This document shows, in pieces, positions 1-6,716 of a DNA stretch of 7,162 bases. The stretch is taken from assembly GCA_023127875.1 (NCBI GenBank), contig JAGMFA010000105.1:1-7162 (forward strand), given 5' to 3'. The number at the start of each line of letters is the position of its first letter. The stretch's first letter is position 1. Source of the stretch: Candidatus Zixiibacteriota bacterium. GTDB taxonomy: Bacteria > Zixibacteria > MSB-5A5 > SM1-73. The position numbers were made by a program, and so were the translations under genes. The notes under the pieces are model-generated. The model saw only the letters and a list, made by a program, of their open reading frames with translations. It made no database searches and was not told where the DNA came from.

Positions 1-291
<291 letters not shown>

Positions 292-328
292 CAAGTTAAC
301 GCGCAACAAAAATGAGAATGGCTCTTTT

Positions 329-994
329 TTATCGCAGAATCTCTAACCCCAGAAATTGATAATTTTCATCAAATTCAAAAATAACAGGGAAGTTTTTTAA
401 ATCTTTCTTTTTTATCTCCCATGGAAAACCACCATATTTCTCTTTTCCGAGTTTCCTCCCTGTCTTATTCATTTTTACATAGACAAGATGCTGGTCTATA
501 TGACATTCAACTCCATTTTCTTTTAGCTTCACCAACCTCTCAGCCGCGATATTGATTCCATGTTTTTTACCCAAGAGGTTCGATTTATAAGAATTGTGCA
601 CATCCACATTTACGATTGCTCCATGAAAATCAATAGTGTCATTAATAATTGTTGCCTCTTTCTTATTTTTAAAAGTCTTTTTTGAATTCGGTTTTAGTCT
701 TGCGCCTAATTTTTTGGAACTCTCCCTGGGTAATAGATAATAAAATTCATCCACCCCTTTAACCTTTCCACATATTTTACATACCTCTTTAGCGTCCTTT
801 GTCTTTTTATAGCCATCCCAATGTTTGCACTGTAAGCCTAAAAATTCCCATACCAAGCCAAGTTGTTGATAGATATTAAAAAATATCTGAAGTTCCTTTT
901 TGCTTAGCTTTTTGTTGTTAAGAAAATTATTACTGACAAAGTCCAGACTTCTAAAAAGAGTCTTAAGTTCTTTTTTTATCTGTTCTTTTTTCAT
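329..994 (-). CDS. unrecognised 221-aa protein with a CxH / CxxC zinc-finger-like motif
   Basis: I do not recognise this family. With the ATG at 992-994 the product is 221 aa and rich in lysine. Residues 1-50 look helical. A likely metal site follows: C56, H58, C72 and C75 (CKH, then CKIC). Residues 85-115 are strongly basic. The rest (115-221) looks like mixed strand and helix with several His residues (H124, H133, H145, H165, H169). No secretion signal or membrane segment is visible. The ORF stays open up to an ATG at 1036, which would add 14 residues, but none of the possible starts has a good ribosome site. I chose 994 because it gives a 32-base overlap with the DUF433 gene, which suggests translational coupling. 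The base composition looks more AT-rich than tig, clpP or clpX, which may point to acquisition. Possible roles include a nucleic-acid-binding protein or a toxin-like partner of the DUF433 protein; neither is shown. Confidence 0.72.
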   Translation of the reverse strand: MKKEQIKKELKTLFRSLDFVSNNFLNNKKLSKKELQIFFNIYQQLGLVWEFLGLQCKHWDGYKKTKDAKEVCKICGKVKGVDEFYYLLPRESSKKLGARLKPNSKKTFKNKKEATIINDTIDFHGAIVNVDVHNSYKSNLLGKKHGINIAAERLVKLKENGVECHIDQHLVYVKMNKTGRKLGKEKYGGFPWEIKKKDLKNFPVIFEFDENYQFLGLEILR

Positions 995-1220
995 GTGCGG
1001 TAACCCCGGCTTCTTCATCAGCCAGCGCTGAAGCATAGGATAAACATGCTCTTATATCTTCATCCTTAATGTTAGGATAAGCCCTTTTGATTCCTTCAAA
1101 GTCCTCTCCCGCAGCTAGTAAATCCAATATAATATGCACAGGAATCCGTGTTCCTTTTATACAAGGTTTACCACTGCAAATGCTTGGGTCGATTACTATT
1201 CTCTCAATTAATTTATTCAT
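963..1220 (-). CDS. DUF433 family protein (antitoxin-like)
   Basis: This 85-aa protein is a clear DUF433 member. It has DPSICSGKPCIKGTRIPV at residues 11-28, then ILDLLAAGEDFEGI, AYPNIKDEDIRACLSYA and an end near ALADEE at 65-70, all in the usual order. DUF433 proteins are small, with a winged-helix-like DNA-binding fold, and are often found beside PIN-like DUF5615 proteins as presumed antitoxins; that is family knowledge, not something tested here. The ATG at 1218-1220 has a strong AGGAGG ribosome site at 1225-1230. The C-terminal tail (residues 71-85, TAHEKRTDKKRT at its end) lies in the region overlapping the next gene and looks unlike the conserved core. The gene downstream is not a DUF5615 protein but an unrecognised zinc-finger-like protein. 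Upstream lies the nested palindrome at 1246-1307. Confidence 0.9.
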   Translation of the reverse strand: MNKLIERIVIDPSICSGKPCIKGTRIPVHIILDLLAAGEDFEGIKRAYPNIKDEDIRACLSYASALADEEAGVTAHEKRTDKKRT

Positions 1221-1245
1221 GACACCTCCTATCTATTTCCTTCCC

Positions 1246-1307
1246 GCTCCCGCTGGATGTTATCATCCAGCGGTCTAATGGGCGGATGATAACATCCGCC
1301 CGGGAGC
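1246..1307. repeat. 62-base nested palindromic element
   Basis: The outer arms GCTCCCG (1246-1252) and CGGGAGC (1301-1307) are perfect inverted copies. Inside are two hairpins: CCGCTGGATG/CATCCAGCGG (1250-1259 and 1264-1273, loop TTAT) and GGGCGGATG/CATCCGCCC (1280-1288 and 1293-1301, loop ATAA). The cores GGATGTTATCATCC and GGATGATAACATCC are also reverse complements of each other, so the element can form either a three-way junction or one long hairpin. It lies between the stop of the 232-aa gene and the start of the DUF433 gene. No T-run follows on either strand, so a simple intrinsic terminator is unlikely. It has the form of a REP/BIME or small MITE-like element. Confidence 0.85.
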
Positions 1308-1314
1308 AAAATTA

Positions 1315-2013
1315 TTATTGACTCCAATTTGCCCAGCGCTGAAAAGTAGCACTATCTGGCGGAGGACAAGCTTTGGTAATTGTAACCCAATAATATTCAT
1401 CAATAAGTTTAGGAATCGATGAATTCGGTCTACCCAGCCGTTGTGGCAAATCGGATAATTCAAAACGCTCCAAATGACAGAATTCAGTAAGTTCTTCAAG
1501 TCTAGATTTAACGTGTCTTAAATAAGACAGATAAGAAATTCCAGAACTATCAAATCCGAGACGTGTACGAATTTTTTTATCCCATGGAACAAGAGATTTG
1601 GACCGAATGGCAAACAAGACCTTTGCTGCACCAGCAGGTCCAAATCGAACAGTAACAGGTATTCTATTTCTGTTTTGGTATGATGCAATGCGATTCGCCA
1701 GCGATTCGTAAGCACCACTAATTGGTTCCAACTCTTGATCGGTTAGTTCCAATAGACTGCTATTTACATTGGGTAGAACGGCATTAAAATCGTTGTACCA
1801 AGATAGTATCCCAATGGAAGCTTGCTCATGATATTCATGTGAAAATTGTCGACAACCCCATTGATTTAGCCAAGTAAGGATCGCTTGGCGATGTTCCTGA
1901 TTGGTTAGGTCTGGGAAACCATTAGTAGCATCGAGAAAACGAAGATACGATGCGTCATAGTCAGTGAACTTACCGTACAAATAGCAAGCAAATGCTAATT
2001 CAGCTAATGTCAT
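1315..2013 (-). CDS. conserved-looking hypothetical protein, 232 aa
   Basis: I cannot name this family. The protein is soluble-looking, with no signal peptide or membrane helix. The most distinctive stretch is FGPAGAAKVLFAIRSKSL at residues 124-141, followed directly by VPWDKKIR (142-149). The pattern of a Gly/Pro turn, an Ala-Ala-Lys helix, Arg-x-x-x-Leu and Trp-Asp-x-x-Ile resembles helix-hairpin-helix-like segments of some uncharacterised families, but that is a weak resemblance. A second patch, SIPKLIDEYYWVTIT (199-213), also looks constrained. The start ATG (2011-2013) has a good ribosome site, AAGGA, six bases away. The gene lies 38 bases after the engB stop on the same strand and so may be co-transcribed with it. 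The nested palindrome follows its stop codon within about ten bases. Codon use and intact length suggest a real gene. Confidence 0.8.
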   Translation of the reverse strand: MTLAELAFACYLYGKFTDYDASYLRFLDATNGFPDLTNQEHRQAILTWLNQWGCRQFSHEYHEQASIGILSWYNDFNAVLPNVNSSLLELTDQELEPISGAYESLANRIASYQNRNRIPVTVRFGPAGAAKVLFAIRSKSLVPWDKKIRTRLGFDSSGISYLSYLRHVKSRLEELTEFCHLERFELSDLPQRLGRPNSSIPKLIDEYYWVTITKACPPPDSATFQRWANWSQ

Positions 2014-2051
2014 AAAGTGTCCTTCTCCATAAGGAAAATCGACAAATTAGG

Positions 2052-2642
2052 CTATTTTTTTATCACTTGCGCAATCCATTTGAGTATCTTATCTTTCTCT
2101 TCACCTGTCTTAGCCGAGAACAAAACCAAAGAATCCGAATTGAGGTTCAGAACTTGGCATGTCTTTTTAACATTGGACAAAAGTGCTGATCGGGAGAGCT
2201 TATCTGTTTTGGTCAGAACGATCAATTTTCTTTTCCCATAAAAATCGAGCCATTCGGAAAGTTGTAAATCCGGCTCTAAGGGTCCGCGTCTTGAATCTAT
2301 CAAAAGTACGGTCCCTTTAAGATTTTTCCGCTCCTTTAGATAATCCTCCACCAGCTTTCCCCAGCTTTTCCGCATGGATTTGGAGGCTTTGGCATAGCCG
2401 TATCCGGGCAGATCCACAAAGTAAAGATTTTTGTTTATTAAGAAAAAATTGATCAGTTTGGTCTTGCCCGGAGTGGAACTGGTTTTAGCTAAGTTCTTGA
2501 TCTTTACCAATAGATTCAAGGCTGATGATTTTCCCACGTTGGAGCGACCGGCAAAAGCTATCTCGGGAAGCAGATCTTTAGGAAGCTGTTTCAGATCGGG
2601 GATACTTTTGATATAAGTGGCGCTTTTTATTCTTAAAGGCAT
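2052..2642 (-). CDS. engB: ribosome biogenesis GTP-binding protein EngB (YsxC/YihA)
   Basis: EngB is a small essential GTPase acting in late assembly of the large ribosomal subunit. This 196-aa protein has the expected length and all the G motifs: the P-loop GRSNVGKS at 32-39; the switch I threonine in the STPGKT stretch (T57); DLPGYGYA at 77-84, typical of EngB; TKTD at 144-147 for guanine recognition; and SAKTG at 176-180. The N-terminal segment with FAGRSNVGKSS is also typical. The ATG at 2640-2642 fits the family start, although the sequence before it (GTTGAGAT) is only a weak ribosome site. It is separated from clpX by 395 bases of repeat-containing DNA, so it probably needs its own promoter; I could not pick a convincing one. 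In many bacteria engB directly follows lon, which is absent here. Confidence 0.97.
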   Translation of the reverse strand: MPLRIKSATYIKSIPDLKQLPKDLLPEIAFAGRSNVGKSSALNLLVKIKNLAKTSSTPGKTKLINFFLINKNLYFVDLPGYGYAKASKSMRKSWGKLVEDYLKERKNLKGTVLLIDSRRGPLEPDLQLSEWLDFYGKRKLIVLTKTDKLSRSALLSNVKKTCQVLNLNSDSLVLFSAKTGEEKDKILKWIAQVIKK

Positions 2643-2756
2643 ATCTCAACATCCAAAAGATTTGACAAAGCCCAATTTTCTGATACGAATTTTAGATTGG
2701 ATGGTTAAAGATTTTATTGATCACGAGTCTGAAGGGTTTCTCTATTATCTCAGCTC

Positions 2757-2796
2757 GAGGTGGGATGACGGAGACCCGTCTGGGAATTCCCACCTC
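2757..2796. repeat. two-tier palindromic hairpin
   Basis: The outer arms GAGGTGGGA (2757-2765) and TCCCACCTC (2788-2796) are perfect inverted copies of 9 bases. Nested inside is GACGG/CCGTC (2767-2771 and 2776-2780, loop AGAC). The right side also contains the 12-base palindrome TGGGAATTCCCA (2781-2792). It has the form of a dispersed REP-like element. No T-run follows on either strand, so it is not an obvious terminator. Confidence 0.75.
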
Positions 2797-3001
2797 TATG
2801 TAGGAGATAGTCTGTCAATCCTCAAGCAGAGAACTTAGCTCGGCCCATTAAGATGTTCATAAGCTTCTACCGTTCTGGCATATTTAGACAATCAAAGAGG
2901 TTCGTCACCACCTTGGTCTTACCCAAGTCTATCCATAACAATACGATATTAAAGCTTTTAGGAAGCTGGATAAATCAGGTTCTAGATTTAAGACGAACAG
3001 C

Positions 3002-3024
3002 TCACCAAAGGTGATAGTTGGTGA
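3002..3024. repeat. small inverted repeat after clpX
   Basis: TCACCAA (3002-3008) and TTGGTGA (3018-3024) are perfect 7-base arms around a 9-base loop, starting 14 bases after the clpX stop in the direction of transcription. No U-run follows on the minus strand, so it may stabilise the mRNA 3' end rather than end transcription. Confidence 0.4.
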
Positions 3025-3037
3025 AACTTCCTCTAAT

Positions 3038-4297
3038 CTAAGCCGCCTTTTCCTTTTTGCCTCGATAAATTGGTGGAGCACCAGAAAGGATGGTCTTATC
3101 GGTGATGATGCATTCGGCTACGTCTCTTCGGGAAGGGATCTCATACATGATATTCAGCATGGCTTCCTCCATCACTGATCTTAAAGCCCGGGCTCCGGTT
3201 CCTCTTTTTTGCGCCACCTTCACCACCGCCTGCAAAGCCTCATCTGAGAATTTAAGCTTGATCCCCTCCATTTCGAAGAATTTTTGATATTGCTTGGTTA
3301 AGGCATTTTTGGTCTTGGTGAGTATTAAAAGAAGCGCGTCAGAATCCAACTCATCTAAGGCGCACACCACTGGAAGTCTCCCCACCAGCTCCGGGATCAT
3401 TCCATATTTCATCAGATCATCCCCCTCCACCAGACTCAATATCTCACCTATTTTCTTTTCGCCTCTTTTGGTGATGTCTGCTCCGAAACCCATAACCTTG
3501 TGGGTAACCCTTGCTTGGACGATCTTCTCCAATCCATCAAAGCCCCCTCCGCAGATGAACAGTATGTTCTTGGTGTTGAGCTGTATGTAAGACTGTTCCG
3601 GGTGTTTTCTCCCTCCCCGAGGAGGCACATTGGCAACCGTTCCCTCCAGAATTTTCAGCAGAGCCTGCTGGACTCCCTCGCCTGAGACATCCCGGGTGAT
3701 AGAAGGATTTGCCTCCTTTCGGGCGATTTTATCTATCTCATCTATGTAGATGATCCCCTTTTCTGCCTTTGCCAGGTTATAGTCAGCCGCCTGAAGCAAC
3801 CGCACTAAAATATTTTCCACATCCTCCCCCACGTATCCTGCCTCGGTGAGGGCGGTGGCATCCGCAATGGAGAAGGGAACACGAAGCATTTTGGCCAGAG
3901 TCTGGGCAAAAAGAGTCTTTCCTGTGCCGGTAGGTCCCAAAAGGAGAATGTTGCTTTTCTCCAGCTCCACCTCATCATCTGCCTGAGGAAACAAAACCCT
4001 TTTATAATGATTATATACCGCCACCGAGATAGATTTTTTAGCTTTCTCTTGCCCGATCACATAAAGATCTAAAAATTCCTTAATCTTTTTGGGCTTGGGA
4101 AGTCGAAAAACTTTTGCTTTCTTCTTTTTCTCCAGATCCTTATCCAGAACCTCCTGGCACAGGGTGACGCACTGATCACAGATTATAGCATCCAACCCGG
4201 AAAAAAATTTCCCAGGTTGGTCTGTTCCTTTTCCGCAGAAGGAGCATCTCTGCGAGACTGAGCCTCTTTTTTTGGGGCTTTCACCTTTATGATTCAA
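3038..4297 (-). CDS. clpX: ATP-dependent Clp protease ATP-binding subunit ClpX
   Basis: ClpX is the AAA+ unfoldase that recognises tagged or damaged proteins, unfolds them and threads them into ClpP. Numbered from the TTG at 4295-4297 the protein is 419 aa. It has the four-Cys zinc domain (C18, C21, C40, C43), Walker A GPTGTGKT at 121-128, the pore-loop GYVGED at 154-159, Walker B IIYIDEID at 182-189, GRLPV with the likely arginine finger at 307, and sensor 2 GARALR at 368-373. The ClpP-docking loop reads MGFGA at 269-273, with Met where the classic motif has Ile (IGF). The frame also has a TTG at 4319-4321 that would add 8 residues, but that TTG has no ribosome site. The 4297 TTG has AAAGGA (4305-4310) seven bases away and gives the usual spacing to the first Cys. 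No ATG start is available near the N-terminus. It lies 253 bases after clpP and is probably in the same transcription unit. Confidence 0.97.
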   Translation of the reverse strand: MNHKGESPKKRGSVSQRCSFCGKGTDQPGKFFSGLDAIICDQCVTLCQEVLDKDLEKKKKAKVFRLPKPKKIKEFLDLYVIGQEKAKKSISVAVYNHYKRVLFPQADDEVELEKSNILLLGPTGTGKTLFAQTLAKMLRVPFSIADATALTEAGYVGEDVENILVRLLQAADYNLAKAEKGIIYIDEIDKIARKEANPSITRDVSGEGVQQALLKILEGTVANVPPRGGRKHPEQSYIQLNTKNILFICGGGFDGLEKIVQARVTHKVMGFGADITKRGEKKIGEILSLVEGDDLMKYGMIPELVGRLPVVCALDELDSDALLLILTKTKNALTKQYQKFFEMEGIKLKFSDEALQAVVKVAQKRGTGARALRSVMEEAMLNIMYEIPSRRDVAECIITDKTILSGAPPIYRGKKEKAA

Positions 4298-4304
4298 ATC
4301 CGTT

Positions 4305-4310
4305 TCCTTT
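4305..4310 (-). promoter_or_regulatory. ribosome binding site deciding the clpX TTG start
   Basis: AAAGGA on the minus strand lies seven bases before the TTG at 4295-4297. The alternative in-frame TTG at 4319-4321 is preceded by GTCTGTCTAATCGAA, which has no such site. This favours the shorter, 419-residue ClpX. Confidence 0.6.
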
Positions 4311-4550
4311 CCTGGTTTCAATTCGATTAGACAGACAACGATTTAAGGTTTTTTTCAATGCATCAGGTAACGTGAGTTTTGTTTTCACATTAAAAAGAGA
4401 ACTGTGGTTTCACCTCTTTATCCTCCTCTCCTTCTCTTATGAAGGGAACAGAGGTTAAGTCTTCAGCTCATTCGTGGAAAAATACAAAACGTCTCAGCGG
4501 GGTGAAATCGATCTTCTGGAACTGATTATCTAAAGGATCCCCGTGAAATC

Positions 4551-5138
4551 TCACTTTTTCTTCTTTTCAAAAGATTCGTCTATCAGACCGTATGCTTTAG
4601 CCTCCTCTGCCGACATGAAGAAGTTTCGGTCGGTGTCCTTTTCGATTCTCTCTAAGGGCTGTCCGGTATGCTTGGACAAAAGTTCATTCACCTTCTTTTT
4701 CACCAGCATAAGCTCTTTGGTATGAATCTCGATGTCGGAGACCTGTCCCTGCACTCCTCCCCAGGGTTGGTGGATCATAATCCGGGCGTGGGGCAAAGCC
4801 GCTCTTTTTCCTTTGGCTCCGGCACACAGGAGCAAAGCCGCCATGCTTGCCGCCTGCCCCACACAGGTGGTGGCTACATCCGGCTTGACGAACTGGATGG
4901 TGTCGTAGATAGCCAGTCCCGAAGGGACGATCCCGCCGGGGGAGTTTATGTATAGGTTTATATCCTTCTCCGGATCATCCGCCTCCAGAAAGAGAAGTTG
5001 AGCTATCACCAGATTCGCCACCACATCATCGATGGGTGAGCCGATGAAGATTATACGATCTTTCAGAAGGCGGGAGAAGATATCGTAAGCTCTCTCTCCC
5101 CTTCCGGTCTGTTCTATCACATAGGGAACTAAGGGCAT
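4551..5138 (-). CDS. clpP: ATP-dependent Clp protease proteolytic subunit ClpP
   Basis: ClpP is the serine peptidase that forms the tetradecameric degradation chamber working with ClpX. From the ATG at 5136-5138 it is 195 aa and begins [20 protein letters not shown], matching the usual mature N-terminus. It has the oxyanion-region SPGG at 66-69, the nucleophile Ser98 in GQAASMAA and His123 in MIHQP. At the third triad position the sequence reads DTDRN (168-172), so Asn172 stands where most ClpPs have Asp; AAC at 4623-4625 confirms it. The frame extends upstream to an ATG at 5193-5195 that overlaps the tig stop as ATGA, adding a 19-residue leader comparable in place to the E. coli propeptide. 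I prefer 5138 because AAAGGA lies six bases before it. clpP follows tig directly and precedes clpX, the classic arrangement. Confidence 0.97.
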   Translation of the reverse strand: MPLVPYVIEQTGRGERAYDIFSRLLKDRIIFIGSPIDDVVANLVIAQLLFLEADDPEKDINLYINSPGGIVPSGLAIYDTIQFVKPDVATTCVGQAASMAALLLCAGAKGKRAALPHARIMIHQPWGGVQGQVSDIEIHTKELMLVKKKVNELLSKHTGQPLERIEKDTDRNFFMSAEEAKAYGLIDESFEKKKK

Positions 5139-5144
5139 ATCCTG

Positions 5145-5150
5145 TCCTTT
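5145..5150 (-). promoter_or_regulatory. ribosome binding site deciding the clpP start
   Basis: AAAGGA on the minus strand is six bases before the ATG at 5136-5138. The rival ATG at 5193-5195 has only a weak AGGT eleven bases away and would depend on coupling to the tig stop codon it overlaps. Both starts may be used. Confidence 0.55.
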
Positions 5151-5191
5151 CTCTTTTGGTTTCAAGTAATAGGTTCCTACACTGTTTTCTG

Positions 5192-6514
5192 TCATTGGAT
5201 TTGGTTACCTGAATTTTCTTCTTCAGTCTTTTGAGGAAAGAAGGTTTCCTCTTTTATTTTCGCATTTTGGAGGAGAAAGTTGAGGGTTTTCTTCTCCAAA
5301 AGATCTTCTTTTATTCTTTTGAGCTGGGAAGGATTTTCCGAAAGCTTTCTCGCCTCCTCGGTTTTCATCTTATAATTCTGGGCAAAATCTTCGACCCAGG
5401 CATCTATCTCTTCCTGGGTTACCTGGATATTTTCCTTCTCAACGATCTGGTGAAAAAGCAGGTCCCATCTTATGTGACCTATGGCTATATCCCGATATTC
5501 CTCTCGAATCTTTTTTTCATTCACCTTCTTATACTTTGTTTTCAAATCCTTTATTAACGAATCTATGTAGTAGTTAAAAAGGGTATCCGGGACCTCGAAG
5601 GGGTTGCGTTTTATTACCTGATTAATCAATTCATTCTTCACCTCCCCCTCTGCATCCCTTTGAGCTCTTTTGACCAAACCTTCTCTTACCTTGACTTTCA
5701 GTTCAACTATGGTGTTGTATCCCCCCACGGTTTTAGCAAAATTGTCATTTACCTCAGGCAGAACTTTTTCCTTTACATCCCTGATGGTGATCTGATATCC
5801 GACTTTCTTTCCCGCCAGCTTCTTGTTGTGAAAGGTGGGAGAATAGTCCACCTCAAATTCTTTCTTCTCGCCAGCTTTTGCATTTACTAAAGCTTCCTGA
5901 AATTCTTTGATCATGTTATGTGGATCCAAGAAAAGCTCCTGGTTTTTCAGCCTATCCTCCTTCCCATCCTGATATTTGGTCATATCCACGATCAGGTGGT
6001 CATAGAGTTTAGCCTCCCTTTGCACCGGGTGAAGCTCGGCGAAATCTTCTCGCAGATAGTTTAAAGATTGCTCGACGTCTTTGTCCGTTATCTGTTTGAC
6101 TCTTTTCGCCACTTCCAGACCCGTGTAGTTTTTCACCTCCACCTCCGGTTTGATTTCGATTTCAGCTTTAAATTTCAGAGGAGTTTCTTCCTTAAACTGA
6201 ATATCCTTCACCTCCGGCAGACAGATGGGAGAGAGACTGGTTTCCTTTACGGCATCTTCGTACGCTTTTGGCACCAGCGATTCCAAGACCTCCTCCTCGA
6301 TCTCTTTTTGGTAGCGAAGCTTCACCGTATGCATTGGCGCTTTGCCTTTACGGAAACCAGGAATCTTGGCTAAGTTTCTGTATTTTTGATATGCGGCTTC
6401 AAATTCTTCATCCACCGTCTCTTTGGGTACTTCAATCTCCAAAGTCCTTTTCCATCCTTTTCCTTCCTGCACGTCCACATTCAATTTCTTTTCGTCATTA
6501 TCTGATTGACTCAA
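5192..6514 (-). CDS. tig: trigger factor (ribosome-associated chaperone)
   Basis: Trigger factor binds at the ribosome exit tunnel and shields nascent chains. The 440-aa product has the usual length. The ribosome-docking signature GFRKGKAP is at residues 53-60, in an N-terminal domain covering about 10-130. A peptidyl-prolyl isomerase-like domain follows at about 150-250. It is divergent: where E. coli has IPGFEDGI this protein has IKEFQEAL (202-209), so isomerase activity is uncertain. The helical C-terminal chaperone domain runs from about 255 to 420, with a polar tail ending in SGNQIQ. The start is TTG at 6512-6514, set by AAGGAG seven bases away; an ATG immediately after that site is out of frame and gives a seven-residue ORF only. 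The stop overlaps the possible upstream clpP start. The gene follows tRNA-Leu by 94 bases on the same strand. Confidence 0.96.
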   Translation of the reverse strand: MSQSDNDEKKLNVDVQEGKGWKRTLEIEVPKETVDEEFEAAYQKYRNLAKIPGFRKGKAPMHTVKLRYQKEIEEEVLESLVPKAYEDAVKETSLSPICLPEVKDIQFKEETPLKFKAEIEIKPEVEVKNYTGLEVAKRVKQITDKDVEQSLNYLREDFAELHPVQREAKLYDHLIVDMTKYQDGKEDRLKNQELFLDPHNMIKEFQEALVNAKAGEKKEFEVDYSPTFHNKKLAGKKVGYQITIRDVKEKVLPEVNDNFAKTVGGYNTIVELKVKVREGLVKRAQRDAEGEVKNELINQVIKRNPFEVPDTLFNYYIDSLIKDLKTKYKKVNEKKIREEYRDIAIGHIRWDLLFHQIVEKENIQVTQEEIDAWVEDFAQNYKMKTEEARKLSENPSQLKRIKEDLLEKKTLNFLLQNAKIKEETFFPQKTEEENSGNQIQ

Positions 6515-6521
6515 GTGTCAT

Positions 6522-6527
6522 CTCCTT
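6522..6527 (-). promoter_or_regulatory. ribosome binding site for the tig TTG start
   Basis: AAGGAG on the minus strand is seven bases before the TTG at 6512-6514. The intervening ATGACAC contains an ATG that directly abuts the site, too close for normal initiation and in another frame (stop after seven codons). The spacing supports the TTG. Confidence 0.7.
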
Positions 6528-6530
6528 TTC

Positions 6531-6610
6531 CAGTGAGCAGTTTTCAGTCTTCAGTTGACAGTTTGCAGTTTCCAGTTAGCAGTCTTCAGCTAACTGCCAA
6601 CTGTAAACTG
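6531..6610. repeat. degenerate CAGTT-type tandem/palindromic repeat
   Basis: The stretch is built from imperfect units such as CAGTTTTCAG, CAGTTGACAG, CAGTTTGCAG and CAGTTAGCAG, then switches to the opposite orientation (GCTAACTG, CCAACTG, AAACTG). CAGTTAGC (6573-6580) and GCTAACTG (6589-6596) form a perfect 8-base stem with an 8-base loop, and weaker pairing extends outward. Its distal end touches the tRNA 3' end. It fills almost the whole space between tRNA-Leu and the tig ribosome site. It is a low-complexity intergenic repeat; a role in tRNA 3' processing or in separating the tRNA from tig is only inference. Confidence 0.75.
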
Positions 6611-6692
6611 CGGACGGGGAGACTCGAACTCCCACGGTCTTTCGACCAACAGCTCCTAAGGCTGTCGTGTATACCAGTTTCACCACGTCCGC
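6609..6692 (-). tRNA. tRNA-Leu (anticodon UAG)
   Basis: Read on the minus strand, the acceptor arms GCGGACG (6686-6692) and CGTCCGC (6610-6616) pair perfectly. The D arm contains GTG...CAC with a TGGTA loop. The anticodon stem ACAGC/GCTGT encloses the loop CTTAGGA, giving anticodon TAG (Leu, CUN codons). A long variable arm (GGTC-GAAA-GACC) marks a class II tRNA, and the T arm is GGGAG-TTCGAGT-CTCCC. The discriminator base is A (6609). CCA is not encoded. The 84-base length fits tRNA-Leu. Confidence 0.96.
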
Positions 6693-6701
6693 TCTCACAA
6701 A

Positions 6702-6716
6702 TTGTTAAGTTAACAA
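6702..6716. repeat. AT-rich inverted repeat just upstream of tRNA-Leu
   Basis: TTGTTAA and TTAACAA are perfect arms around a single G, ending ten bases before the tRNA 5' end. A TAGAAT hexamer further upstream on the minus strand (about 6722-6727) resembles a -10 box, but I find no matching -35 at the right distance. The repeat could be an operator-like site or chance in AT-rich DNA. Confidence 0.35.

Larger units (their letters stand above)
2643..3037. other. 395-base gap between clpX and engB, no convincing gene
   Basis: No reading frame here looks like a real protein. The plus-strand frame at 2617-2838 starts inside engB and crosses a hairpin. A plus-strand frame at 2853-3014 (53 codons) has no ribosome site. 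On the minus strand, stop-interrupted stretches such as IDLGKTKVVTNLFD (about 2905-2946) could be remains of a degraded gene, but I recognise no family. The gap holds a two-tier hairpin (2757-2796) and a small stem near the clpX stop (3002-3024). Confidence 0.55.

Noticed and set aside
311..330. GAG...CTC followed by a T-run, terminator-like on the plus strand
   Set aside because: The stem is only three base pairs and no plus-strand gene precedes it.
2662..2690. TTGACA followed by TACGAA on the plus strand, promoter-like
   Set aside because: The -10 match is poor and no plus-strand gene follows.
2617..2838. Plus-strand 73-codon frame across the engB start and the hairpin
   Set aside because: It starts inside engB, has no ribosome site, resembles no protein I know, and its central part is the palindrome at 2757-2796.
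4322..4365. TTGAAA and TCTAAT hexamers upstream of clpX, promoter-like
   Set aside because: The spacing is 21 bases, too long for a standard sigma-70 promoter.
4390..4520. Minus-strand frame ending in EDKEVKPQFSF after clpP
   Set aside because: It is interrupted by a stop after FVFFHE and shows no recognisable domain; it may be a decayed fragment but cannot be supported.
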